Below are positions 27,301 through 53,788 of a stretch of 64,000 bases of DNA, one piece after another. Origin of the DNA: Eudromia elegans (lineage: Eukaryota > Chordata > Aves > Tinamiformes > Tinamidae); assembly GCA_003342815.1 (NCBI GenBank), contig PTEX01000204.1:1031371-1095370 (forward strand). The letters run 5' to 3'. Numbering within the stretch: the stretch's first letter is position 1; each line of letters starts with the position of its first letter. Below the pieces are notes generated by a model. It had not been told where the DNA came from and did no database searches. It worked only from the letters and a program-made list of their open reading frames with translations. Made by a program: the position numbers and the translations under genes.

Positions 27301-30300
27301 TTAAGACGAGGCTTGTGGTGGCCTCTAGCGGAACATGGGAAGAACAGGATAAAAAGGGAAGAGGAGGGAGGCATGTGCAGCCTCCCGCAGAGCTGACCAG
27401 GCCTTCTGCTATTCAGACAGACCACTTCTGGGTCACACTACACTGAAAAAAGACCTACAATAACACAGTCTTTAATGACCTTCCTGATGTTTCCTGGTGG
27501 TTATCAAGTCTACAGGGATAATGCCTTGTGTTTTGCTTCAGCATTTCTGCTCCCACAGCACAGATTGTAAGTGAATGCACTATTTGACTAGAATTACAGT
27601 CTTCCTCCCCTCCATTTTCTAATAAGCCCTCAAATTCATAGAAAATACTGTGTTATTTCTCCTGCTACAGAATTGTTCTAACTGGGTTTTTCATCCTTGA
27701 TCTTGGCATGCTTTGGACTTTCCACAAGCTGTTTATTACTCTGTGCAACTTCTCTCACTGTCGAAGGTCTTCTGCATCTTGGCTAGTGGCCTTGCATTGC
27801 TCTTGATCCAAAGAAATCCTTTGTTCAGTGTTTAATATTACTCTTTTTGTTTAAAGGACATCATTACCAAAGTGCTATTCAGAATTATTGCTCTGCAGAC
27901 CTTCTTCAGATCCTTTTTACAATCATCTCTTCCAGTAGGATCACACAGTAATCTGGTGCCAGGAAGGTGGCCTAATGTGAATATCTTCCTAAGACTGGCA
28001 CACCACTTACTTGTCACGAGTTTTTCCCATATCATTCTTAATTTGCCTTTGTACGATAGCTGAAATCAAGGCCATAGGATCTAGTTCAACAACACTTCAT
28101 TTTCCTAGTAACATTTGCTAACAACTGCATAAAAGAATTCTGTGTTCTGGCTTCTTCCAAATGACATAAGGCTCGGGGATTTCTAGACCAGAACTGAGAA
28201 GCAGTTTGAAAGTTTTCCTTTGATCATAAATCAAGGCCAGTAATTCACTTTTTAGCACACACGGCCCCATTTCACAGCGTCTGGACCTCATGATGGGTTC
28301 ATGGCTTTGCCATGGGCCTGCAGGAACAGGAGAGCCTGCACTTCCATTTCATTGTGTGCAGCAGCTGCTAACACGTTATGAATCTCAAAACCTCTGTAAA
28401 TCTGGGAGCTCGCTGTCCTCTTGATCTTTTCATATGGGCTGTTGAAGAAATTCCACCAGTGGCCTGGGTACGTTCCCGAGTTGCTCATGACTTCTGGGAA
28501 GGTGTTACACAGCTACACTGTCACCATTCACGACCTGTGCTCAGTACTGGCCTGGTTCCTCGGCAAATCCACAGCATTCTGCAAGGAAAACATTCTTTCC
28601 ACGTCAAGTAAACCTCTCCAACTGAAACCAATTTGGTTTAGGCACTCAGTATCTTCTTGCCCTCCACCTACCCCAAGACATCTGAAATACAGGGCTTTTA
28701 AGGTTTCCATGCTGGCAAAGATACTGCAACACCTAGTACCTTTGTTCTCCCTCAATTATAGATCTGCATTTTCTGAGGCAAAGGAGAGAGGAAAAACAAA
28801 TTCTAATATTATTTGTCCTACCTATAGCAGTTACTACAGGATGGAAGTTCTTATATTTAGTGTTTTCTGAATTTTTAGTATATACAGTGCAAAGACAAGC
28901 ATGAGTTGGTAGATTCTGTATTTCACATCAAAAGGAGCTAATATGTCAGTGAAAAAGCCAAAGAGAATAAATCTTGTGAGCTAGCAATGAGAAAATCTGA
29001 TGGTTGTTATTTCAGGACAAGGATCACCTTGGGTGCACATGTCATATTGCCACATTATAGTTTAAAACATATTTCTACATGTATAAATTCCAGAAAAGTT
29101 TACATACCTATTAGCAAAACCCAGAAGGTAACACAGCTAATAACTGGACTGCTTGCATTATTTCATTTTTAAGACAAGTGCCAAACTAACAGACTTCTCC
29201 CACAGCAGGAGGAAGGATTTACTTGGAACATATGTTGAGAATGGAACCATGCTATTCACTCAAATAACTAGCAAAGAAAAAGATAGGGTGGGTCTGAAAA
29301 AAATACTGCTTTTCAAACAATTTGTTCTCTTAAGATACTGTTTACAAAAGAATAGCCTCGCTTTTAACCCTGTTCAAGTTAACTCCCCACAGTTAAAACC
29401 ATGTCCAGCAGTAGAGCTTTGAGAAGAAGGTTGTTATCGCATTGGAAACCATGTTGCTAAAACTTGAAGTATTTATAAACTTAAATGAGATACCAGAGAT
29501 AACCTAAAAATCTACATTTTACCCACTAAAACAGAGGGACACTCACCAGTCCACAGAATTCAAACACACATCAAAACCATTTGCGAAATACTGGATTTTA
29601 TATTATACCAAAATAACCTCACTGCTTCTCCATCTGCCTAGGATAACTGCCAGAAATTAAAACAAAGAAAGATGTATAGTCTTTGTAGTCAATCAAGAGT
29701 TTCAAATTATATTTTTAAGCTGAGATAAAACAACAGCTGTTTTGAAGAAATCCTGTTTAAAGAACTGTTGATGCCCCTTTACAAACAGAATATTTTAAAA
29801 AAGTCTCTTCCCTCCAGAACTCCTACAAAGTCTTAATGGGCAACAGTTGCTCTCAAGTATCCTCTTGAATATAGCCATCAATTCCAGCACTTTTTCTTGG
29901 GTTTTAAAGATGATGCCTTTTTGCTAGCACGATTTTTATGGTCCATTATAGAAAAGCAGCTAGCTCACTTCATCTAGTATTTTTGTTACCAAAAATTGTG
30001 CCCAAAGCCAGAAGTTCCGTTCTTAAGAAGTTTTTTCCCTACATTAGTTCTCGGAATTCAGATTCTGTGTTATTGTGGTATTGCTTATGATGAACACAGT
30101 CTTCTGAAATTCATACTCACATAGCTATTTTTAAGAAGCTGTGAAATACTTAAATATATTTGGGCAAAGGGGAAGGATTTCCATTTCTGTATTAAAACAA
30201 GGTGCTTTTAACCATTCTGACTGGTGCAGATCCCCTAAATAAAGCAGCTCACCCAAGTAGAGGTGCCTTTGTCTCATCAGGGCTGGAAGTAAAGCTCTAC

Positions 30301-31551
30301 TGACATTAGGGATTCATAGATTGCATGTGCTTAAATATATGTGTTGCATTACCTTAGATCTAGTGGGATTAGGGTTGTGTCTTTTAATCCCACAAGAGTC
30401 CAATAAACCTTTCAACATCTGTATAGGGTTTTTAAATGGCCCTCTTATTTCATGAAGACATTTATAGATTTGTTCTTATGATATTTGCATCCGCCATTAG
30501 TTCCTGAAAATCAAATACAAATAAAAATCAAATACAAGTGGACAAGACTAAAAATGCCACATAAATGTTCCAATATTCGTAGATTCAACAGCTAGCAATG
30601 GAACAAAAATACAGCCAGCTCAACCACTCTGTGTCCCGACACCACTACATTCCAATAGGAAAAGGTCAGGAAAGATTATGAAGTTCTGGGAAAAGATCCA
30701 TCTCAGCTCTTAATACTTATTAACACATTTTATAAAGTCCATGAAGCTTTTTAGAGATTATTTGGGATGATGGAAGCTATCAAAATGTTATGATCCCAGA
30801 TGACCCTCCCAAACAAAAGAAAAATATATGTTGCTATGAATCTGCATAGAGCTGGTTTGGGTTTTTTTTCTCCAATGCTATGTTAGCTTTCCTTCTATGT
30901 CCCTCTTGTGGTGGCTAAGCAGAAGTGAAACATCTGCAGTGGAATGCCTACACCATAATCCCCCTAATTTTGCTTTCTTGCAGGATTTGTGGTGCTTTTT
31001 TTTGCATTAAAAGATTTTCTCTTTCAAGATTCTTTGATATTGAAAATTTCTCAATATATGCTGACATAGAAATAGTTTCTTTAAAACAGATATTATCTGC
31101 TCTTTCATTTTCTAACAGTCAGGCTAGGTAGAATTTCAAGGGATTTTCACTTGAAGATTTCCTTTAGGAGAGAGGCAAACAAAAGGAAAAATATAGAGAG
31201 AAGAACTTTCAAAACAATGTGAGTTACATGAATCTTAAACCAAACCCAAATAATAAAGAGGTGCTAAAATGCAGGAGGAAGTGACAAAACAGACAATAAA
31301 GTGACTAAATATGCAAAATAAGTTTACCAATTATGCTTATAGTCATATAATATTTTAATGCACTGCAAAATCACAGTACCTATTGTTATGGAGTTTAGCA
31401 ATGTGTGAGCATTTCTTATGAATTCTTTTGTTGAGAACATGCAATCCCCACTTACAAGACATCAGATAACCCCAAAATGTGCTTTATATTTGTCCCCTAG
31501 CAGGAGATGTTTTTTTCCCAGGATAAGAATATTTATTTTTATTTTTTTTAG

Positions 31552-31705
31552 CCAATCCTGTCATGTAAAGCAGCAGCTCCGCAAAGATTTTTCACATGCA
31601 GTTTGATTGGCTCGGAACCCTGCACGTCACCACGACGCTTCCCAACCCTATCTCCAAGGCTTGGAGTTTGCAGACAGACCAATCACTTTGTTCTGTTTGT
31701 ATAAC
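31552..31705 (+). promoter_or_regulatory. CCAAT/CRE/SOX/TATA motif cluster
   Basis: In about 150 bp there are three CCAAT boxes (31552-31556 forward; 31606-31610 reverse, within TGATTGGCT; 31679-31683 forward), a CRE-like TGCACGTCAC (31621-31630), a SOX-type CTTTGTTCT (complement AGAACAAAG, 31687-31695) and a TATA-like TGTATAAC (31699-31706). The order and spacing suit a plus-strand promoter starting near 31730, about 2 kb before the UPF1 ATG, or an enhancer. No coding exon follows it. Confidence 0.3.
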
Positions 31706-33755
31706 AGCTTTTTTTCACACTTCTCTCGTGCAGTCCTGAGTGAAGGATATTAGCAAATCCCAGCATTAATTTCTCTTGTAATTGAAATGGCTTTCAAGGA
31801 AAATCCTTTGGCACAGCTGATTATTCTGAGACAGGATTGAATTATTGCCAACAGCTAACCTGCAGTACACATCATTTCTGCGCTTTCAGTACCGAGAAGT
31901 CTTTACTATCACCTCTTCAAGATAAACAGTTTAAACTTTCTTATTCACAGAAGCAAGCAAAAGTATCCTTTAAAATTCTTCTCTATCTATTCTCTTGGAC
32001 GTTTTTCAGAACTGTGATTAAACAATTACGCTATGAGATGCAGAAACAGCCTCATGCTCTACACTGGTATAAACACACTAAGCAGGAGCCCAATGGCCAG
32101 ATTTAATTGCCTGCTTAATCCAGCTTGCCCTTGTCAGAACATATCGGAGTGAACTAAAGTTTTTCCACACCCGGCACGCGGAGGTTTTCCTTTTTTACCT
32201 GCGTATGAGGGAACGGAAGCTCCTGGGGGGCGAGGGATCCACCGAACCCCCTTGCAGCCCTCCGGCTTCAGCACCTTAGACAGCAGCGCGGGTCCGACCG
32301 AGCACCCGGCCCACGTCGCGGGGGCCTCCACGCTGCGCCCGGAGCTCAGCTTCTCCCGACACTGCAAGCACAACGGCCGGCAGCTTTCGGTATGTCTTCC
32401 AGCTGACATCCCCTTCAAAACATTCCTGTTTTCCATAATTTTCAGGGGACGGGAAAAAAATCCAGGCGACTATTAGCAACACCTCAACATTTGATCGGTG
32501 TCCAGGACTTTTGAGGATTTTGTAAGCCAGCCAAAAGCTGACGCATGTTGCGTTTATTGACAAACAAGAACCTTTACCGAACGGTCTACCTGATTTTATA
32601 CATTGCCTCTTCAGTTCCGTTTCATATTAACATAGAGTTTATTTAATCACGAACTTTCCCCTGAACTATAAAACAGTTAACTTCCAGTTTGCTTTATGGA
32701 AGTGCCTCCTGCATGCTTTCCGAATAACAGCCGTCAATTATAGGTGGTCCTTAATCCGGTTTCATTCAGGAATCAGAACAGCCCGAACATTTAGATTGTC
32801 CTGTACAACTGCTGAAATTATATACGATTTATCTTGATGCCACTACACTAAATAGCAGCTCGCACGGCAGTCATAAACACAGAACCAATGTTTCATTTTG
32901 CCTCTTGTTTTCAGTGGTTCCTTTGATTAACCTGCTTTAATCTTGGTCTCGATTTAGGACGCTTTTATGATCAGTTTTGGGTGCAGCCCACCTCTTCACG
33001 GCAGCTCAAAGGTAAAGCGGAACCCAAACGCGTGGTGTGTGGAAATAATAACTCCTGCATTATCCATACTTGCCTTTCTCTTCCCCCTCCACAACCACGG
33101 GGCGCGGCCGCCACCCCCGCGTCCCCGCTGTCGCCTCCTCAAGGACCAACCGCCCCCTCACAGCGCCCAACGGCCGCCGCGGCCCGCCCTTCCTGCCCAG
33201 CTCGAGGGCCCATTGGCCGACAGCGCTGTCCGTCAGGGATCAAGCCCCGCCCCTACGGTGCTGTTGGGGGCAGCGGCCCCGGCCTCCCCCCGCCAGGTGG
33301 CTCGCGGTGGGAGGGGGGAGAGAGGAGCGTCGGGAGCCTCTTCGCGCCTTCCGCGGAGGCCCCGCCCCGCGCCCGCCCCTCCCCAGGTGTGTGCGTGCTA
33401 CGTCACCCCCCCCCCGCGCGCGCGCACGCGCCGTGCTGGCGTCGCCGCTGCTCCGTGCGCGTCACCGCTGCTGGCCTGGCGCGCGCGGCCGCTGCCGGAC
33501 GGTTCCGCTCCGGGTTCGCTGAGGCGGCGGCGGCGGCAGCTCGGCCGCCTCCCGCGCCCTTCTTCCCTCCCGCGCGCCCCCTTCCGCCGTTGGCTCGGCC
33601 GCCGAGCGGCGGCGCGGCGGCTTCGTCGGCGGGCGCGGCCTGGTGCGCGCCGCGGATCCAGCCGCTCGCGTAGGCGCCGCGCCGCGCTGAGGTGAGGCCC
33701 GGCCGGCTCGGGCCTGCGCGGGGGGGGCGGGGAAGCGCCGCCGCTCGCCGCCGCC

Positions 33756-49112
<15,357 letters not shown>

Positions 49113-51625
49113 AGTGTAAGGCACTTGAGTTCGGTCCTCTGCTTCCTACTCCCTGCTTTAAGTTCACAAAAAGCAATGGTTGTCACAACAGCGGCACCTG
49201 TAATACAAATGCTGTTTTGCTTTCTTGCCTTTTCAGGTTGAGGAAGAAGAGCTAAGCTTGTGTGGAGCTTAGTTCATCAGCATTTTATTCTGGGTAATAA
49301 AAAAAAAAAAATAAAATGGATACCTGTTTTCCACTGCTAAAACTGAAGCACCACTGTGTGAGAGCAACAGGAGAAAGAAACCAACCAACGGAGAGGAGAG
49401 AGAGAGAGAGAGAAAGGAGCGCGCGCGAGAGAGCCCACTGCTAGCTCACTGAGACAAGGAGACTGACCGGAGAGGAGAGAGAGCACCGACGGACTGGCTG
49501 GCGCCTCACGGGGAAGGCAACTCACCCTGAAATGAGTGGTCAGCTGAGTCCCTGCTCCCCCAGTCAAACACGCTCGAGAGAAGGGCCTTACGCAGGTGTC
49601 ACTTCATTCCATACTTCTCTTTGCGAGCAGGGCATTACTTTTCAGAGCAGACGGGGAGAGGAAAACCCTCATCTCAGAGTTGTTCTCGTTTTAAAGGGGT
49701 ACTATATTTTAGCAGTAACTGTTTACATTTTAGAAGCAGAGTATCTGAGAGCGAGTTCCTGACTAAGCGACAGCAAGCCAAGCAGAAATCCGGCGGGGTC
49801 ACAGCTGGTGCTCAACTCTGAGATGCAGGTTTTGTTGTCCAACACTGGCTCTGAAATCCTAGTGTCATCGTGTCGCCCACATTCTGAACGGGTCTTTGTG
49901 ACAAGGTGGTTTTAAAGAGATTCTTTCAAAGGAGCACTGAATTTTTAGAAGTTTGTCTCTGAATTCTTAGTGGTGGACCTGGGAGATCCTTGTTCTGAGA
50001 AGCTTAAAGTTTAAAACCAAACCAAATTAGAGCACCAACCTTGAGAACTTTGTGTGATTTAAAGTTGCAGCAATCAGCCTCTTCTTCCTACATTGGATAG
50101 CAGTTAGAGTGCAAGGAGCCTGCGCGCTTGAGCAGGAGGAGGGTTTCAAAGTGTTTTCTGTATGCTTTAATTGGCTACTGTCTGGACTCTACTCTGTGAA
50201 AAACAAGCCTTTCTGTAAGATGAACTGTGCGCTTAAAAGGGGATGGGGTCCTGTGCCCTTCGGCCCTGGAGGAAACGATGCTACTAGGCCTGCTTTGTTC
50301 ACTCCCACCGATCTGGGGAAGAAGTAGTGGAAACTGGGGATTATATTGGTTTTGAAGTAAAGACTCTACAATGTTACCGAAGCAGGTTGGAAAAAAAATG
50401 GAAAAAGCAGGCGGTTGTTGGAAGGTGGCCTCTGATAGATGGGTATAATTAGAGATAATGGGTTAGGCTTTTGTGTGGCTTCTTCAGAGATTAATGCAGA
50501 GAGCTGAAAGATTCAGGTGTTGAAAAACGAACCCGGAGCCTATTTTTCAGGTAGTGGACACGGCTGTGCCATCAATGCTGGCTTGAGAAATAGCTGGAAG
50601 TCAAAACTGAGAACAGCACATAAAAGAAGCCATCCAATTTCTAAGTTGTACCCATGTCTTAACTAAGTCATATGGGAACACTGGGAGCATTTTATTTGTG
50701 TCTAAACCTTTTCAGAAACAGCGCAGAGAGCTTAAATTCCTACAAACCCATTTTTATCAGACCCCTAAATTAGTCTAACCTCTACCTCCTAATTGGCTAA
50801 GATCAGTAGAGTGTGAATTACTAACCTAGGTATTTTTAAAGTTTGAATTAAGTTAGCTTTATACTCAAAGGGCTCCAAGTGTTTCTAGTCTTTTTTTGGG
50901 GAGGAAACTCAAAAATACCTCTCATATGAATGTACTTAAAATGATGTAAACCCCACTTTTTGTAACTGGGCGGGGGGGGAAACCCTTTCATTACTGTCCT
51001 TCCTGTAGATTGTTGCCCCGCTTTCATACCCTGTATTTGCTATAGTTTTTTGGAGTGTCTCTCCCCCAGCACGGACGCGGTGTCGTGTGCACGAAAAACC
51101 AGAGCCGTTTGGAGATGTTTTCCCAGTCCTGCAGTGACCGTAGTTCGAGAACTGCACCCGAAACTAAACTTCCCACCAATGAAAACAAAACAATTCTTGT
51201 TTCAGAAAAAGCCTCCAGAGTTTAGACTTCTAAAATGTGAAAGAATGGAGACACAGGCCACCTTCCTTCCTTGTAAGATGGACTGTTTTATTTATTAACA
51301 TTGCCGAAGGGCTTTTTAATTTTTTTTCCTTCTGGTTAGGCTGCGTAGTTGCATAGTTTTGAGATAGGTTTAAGCTGTAGCCCCCTTGTGCAAGGCAATC
51401 CATTGAGTAATGTAACCCCTGCTCTCCCCCACCCCTTTATTTCACGGATCGGCATGCTTGCCTCTGCTTCGTGCTGTTTTCTTTTCCTTTGTAGCAGTTA
51501 CTCTGAGTTTTATAAATCCAGACATCAGTGCTAGCACGGTGTTACTCTTTTTTGATTTTGTCTCAGTTTGTTTTAAACCTGTTTGTCATCAATAAAATAT
51601 TAATAAACAGCTCTTGCATTCACCA
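49113..51625 (+). other. UPF1: UPF1 3' UTR with an internal intron and tandem polyadenylation signals
   Basis: About 2.4 kb after splicing of the intron at 49116-49236. It contains a (GA)n-rich purine run at about 49393-49435. Distal signals AATAAA lie at 51591-51596 and 51602-51607, predicting an end near 51620. An A-rich early AATAAA at about 49295-49300 could give a very short form. Long UTRs on UPF1 mRNA are known in mammals and contribute to feedback control by NMD. Confidence 0.7.
49116..49236 (+). other. UPF1: Intron in the UPF1 3' UTR, three bases after the stop codon
   Basis: The stop TAG (49110-49112) is followed by AGT|GTAAGG. At 49236 a run of pyrimidines (TTTGCTTTCTTGCCTTTTCAG) ends in a good acceptor. 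The predicted 121-bp intron would make the total 24 exons. An exon-junction complex placed 20-24 bases upstream of this junction would sit inside the coding sequence and be removed by ribosomes. Confidence 0.65.
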
Positions 51626-51696
51626 CGGCCCCTCCCTTTCACTGGTGAAACCATGAAGCACCTATTAAAGCGTAGTCGGATTGTAGAAACTTCAAG

Positions 51697-51702
51697 TTTA
51701 TT
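51697..51702 (-). terminator. Minus-strand polyadenylation signal AATAAA facing UPF1
   Basis: AATAAA on the minus strand (TTTATT on plus) lies about 90 bp from the distal UPF1 signals and points the other way. It would end a minus-strand transcript near 51680. The candidate transcript is a long form of GDF1 mRNA running past its proximal signal at 53733, or an unannotated non-coding RNA. Confidence 0.4.
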
Positions 51703-53058
51703 ACTTTTTTTAAACACAGACTAGTACAAAAGTGTGGGGTGTGCATAGCAGACATGGATAAGCAACGCACCGCTGCAGCGGACTGATCCTACCCGTGTCC
51801 CCTCCTCTGGACTAGAGCTGCAGGGGTGGCCTGGAAGGGCTCCTGCCTGTTCCCTGCAGCCCTTGACCTCGCCTTTCCTCTGCACGTAGTGGTTGACTGG
51901 CCCAGGTAGCTGACCTGGGGCCATGCTGTGTGGCCTAAAGGGCCCTTCAAACATGGCTCAGCTGCTGCAGCCCGTGCTGGGCCTGGGGCCTGCGTTTGGC
52001 ACTAACCTGGGGGCTCAGGTAGCAGGTACGGAGTGGCCAGCGACTCCTTAGGTTGCGCCTACCTTTGATTTGATACTGGCCTGAGATGGTCTCGGGCTCT
52101 AGCTACTGGTGTTGGGGTGCTGCCAGCGGAGGTGCCAGTGACCCTCATGCCCAGGAGTCTTCCTGCTCCCCCAGCACCAACTACTGCTGTGTTTTTAATG
52201 CTGTCCAGCTTGCAAGGGGAGAGAAGGGGGCTTCTATGAGCTCCTGGGGCCAAGGGCTAAGTCCTTGCAGCACGTCCTGTCTCAAATACTTCCAGTGTTT
52301 GCTCGTCCGTGCCCAAGGATGGTGCTCGGACCTGCCCCGAGCATCTGCGTCAGGCTGACGAAGCTGCCTCCCTATGCTGGTTAAGGGGCGGTTAGGACAG
52401 GGGAGCTAACGCCAAAGCACGTTCGCGCTACGCTCCAGCCTCGCGCCAAGGAACGGGACCGAGCGCTTCAAGTCTGGTTCAGGGCTCTCCTCGGCCTCCC
52501 CACGCGAAGGGAGCGGCGGGAAGGGCTGCCCTGAGCTCCGGCTGCTGCCAGCGGCTTCGCAGCTGGGAAGGTGGAAGGGAAGAGGCGGCTCCGCAGCTGC
52601 GGGGGAGCCCGGGGGATCCAGGGATGCAGAGCCGGGATTTAGGAGCCGCAGCTGCGGGCAGGTCCCCAGCGCCAGCCCAGGTGCGAGTGTGGCCCCGGGC
52701 TGGGAAACCGCCCACAGCTGCGGGCTGAACCTTGAGGCTTAAAAAAATACCCATAAAAAGGAAAAACAAGATTAACAAAAACTAAAACCTTAAGAACGCC
52801 CTGTAGAGCTGCACGCCCCCAGGGAGGTGGTGCTTGAGTCCCCAGGGTCCAGCTGTGCAGGGGACCCCCGGCCTGGCTCATGGTGTCACCATCAAGGGAC
52901 AGGGAAACGGGCGTCACTGCCCCCGGATCTGAGCGTAGGCCGCGTCTCCCATCAGCACGCAGACCCCCGGGAGCATCGGCCCTCATGACCAGGCTGCCCC
53001 GGCGGCAGCACTGAACCCTGCGGGAGCAGCAGCATCGAGCCAAAAGGCAGAGCTACAA
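51703..53058. other. Intergenic region between UPF1 and the minisatellite
   Basis: GC-rich from about 52400 onward. The longest open frame (minus, 134 codons, 52639-53043) shows no family motif. No exon was recognised; it may be transcribed as distal 3' UTR if the minus-strand signal at 51697 is used. Confidence 0.45.
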
Positions 53059-53470
53059 ACCAGGCCGCAGACTAGGCCACAGACCAGGCCGCAGACCAGG
53101 CCGCAGACTAGGCCACAACCAGGCCACAGACCAGGCCGCAGACCAGGCCGCAGACTAGGCCACAACCAGGCCACAGACCAGGCCGCAGACCAGGCCACAA
53201 CCAGGCCGCAGACCAGGCCGCAGACTAGGCCACAACCAGGCCACAACCAGGCCACAACCAGGCCGCAGACCAGGCCGCAGACTAGGCCACAACCAGGCCA
53301 CAACCAGGCTGCAGACCAGGCCGCAGACTAGGCCACAACCAGGCCGCAGATTGGGCCGCAACCAGGCGGCAACCCAGCCTTGCAGACTAGGCTGCTGCCA
53401 GGCCTCAGACCAGGCTTGCAGACTAGGCCACAACCAGGCCACAGCGCAGGCCGCAGCCCAGGCCTCGCTT
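53059..53470. repeat. GC-rich minisatellite, 12-bp and 11-bp units
   Basis: About 35 tandem units of CCAGGCCGCAGA (12 bp) and CCAGGCCACAA (11 bp), with C-to-T variants (CTAGGCC...), run from about 53059 to 53470. The units form a higher-order pattern of about 47 bp (12+12+12+11), clear in the left half and decaying to the right, where GCTTGCAGAC variants appear. Mixed 11/12 units break any reading frame, so the long minus-strand open frames here (with the tetrapeptide CGLV) are by-products. It lies between the two convergent 3' ends, 320 bp past the GDF1 stop. Confidence 0.9.
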
Positions 53471-53732
53471 TGACCGCGTGGGCCTCGCTCCCCGCCGCAC
53501 GGCAGGGCCGGGGCTCACAAGAGCGTTGCCGCCGTAGCCTGCACAGCCCGGCCAAGCAGCAGCCACCTTGGTCACGATCCCGACAGAGCCGCGCTGGCCA
53601 CGGCCTCCAGCTCCCATGGAAGCACACAAGCGATGGCGGGAATGACGCCTTGCGGGGCAGCCTGAGCCGGGGGGATGGATCCAGGAGCAACGGCCCTGAA
53701 CAGCAGCACGGAGGGGACGCAGCACGCTGGCG

Positions 53733-53738
53733 TTTATT
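53733..53738 (-). terminator. GDF1: GDF1 proximal polyadenylation signal AATAAA
   Basis: It lies on the minus strand, 51 bases after the GDF1 stop (53789-53791), giving a 3' UTR of only about 75 bases. It is the first canonical minus-strand signal after the CERS1 stop as well. Confidence 0.7.
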
Positions 53739-53788
53739 CCACCGCTCGCTCCGCACGGCCCCTGACACCCGCAGCCCCCCGCCCTGCG

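Larger units (their letters stand above)
18600..33000. other. AT-rich intergenic region between divergent COMP and UPF1
   Basis: No exon, RNA gene or intact transposon was recognised in these 14.4 kb. Open frames are short (mostly under 150 codons), lack family motifs and occur on both strands. The contents that can be supported are a decayed CR1 piece (about 21120-21305), a small imperfect duplication (19166-19215), a promoter-like motif cluster (31552-31705) and a GC-rich patch at about 32150-32400, upstream of the UPF1 island. COMP and UPF1 are divergently transcribed from its two ends, so it probably holds distal control elements for one or both. Confidence 0.55.

Noticed and set aside
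28421-28870. 149-codon plus-strand open frame in the intergenic gap
   Set aside because: It overlaps minus-strand open frames, shows no motif, signal peptide or clear initiation context, and lies in AT-rich DNA. It is listed only as part of a low-confidence remnant finding.
49393-49435. Purine (GA)n run as a functional element in the UPF1 3' UTR
   Set aside because: A simple-sequence microsatellite is a sufficient explanation and nothing around it suggests a specific role.
52983-53442. Open frames with repeated CGLV tetrapeptides
   Set aside because: They are by-products of the 12-bp minisatellite unit. The mixed 11/12-bp units shift the frame repeatedly, so it is not a plausible protein.
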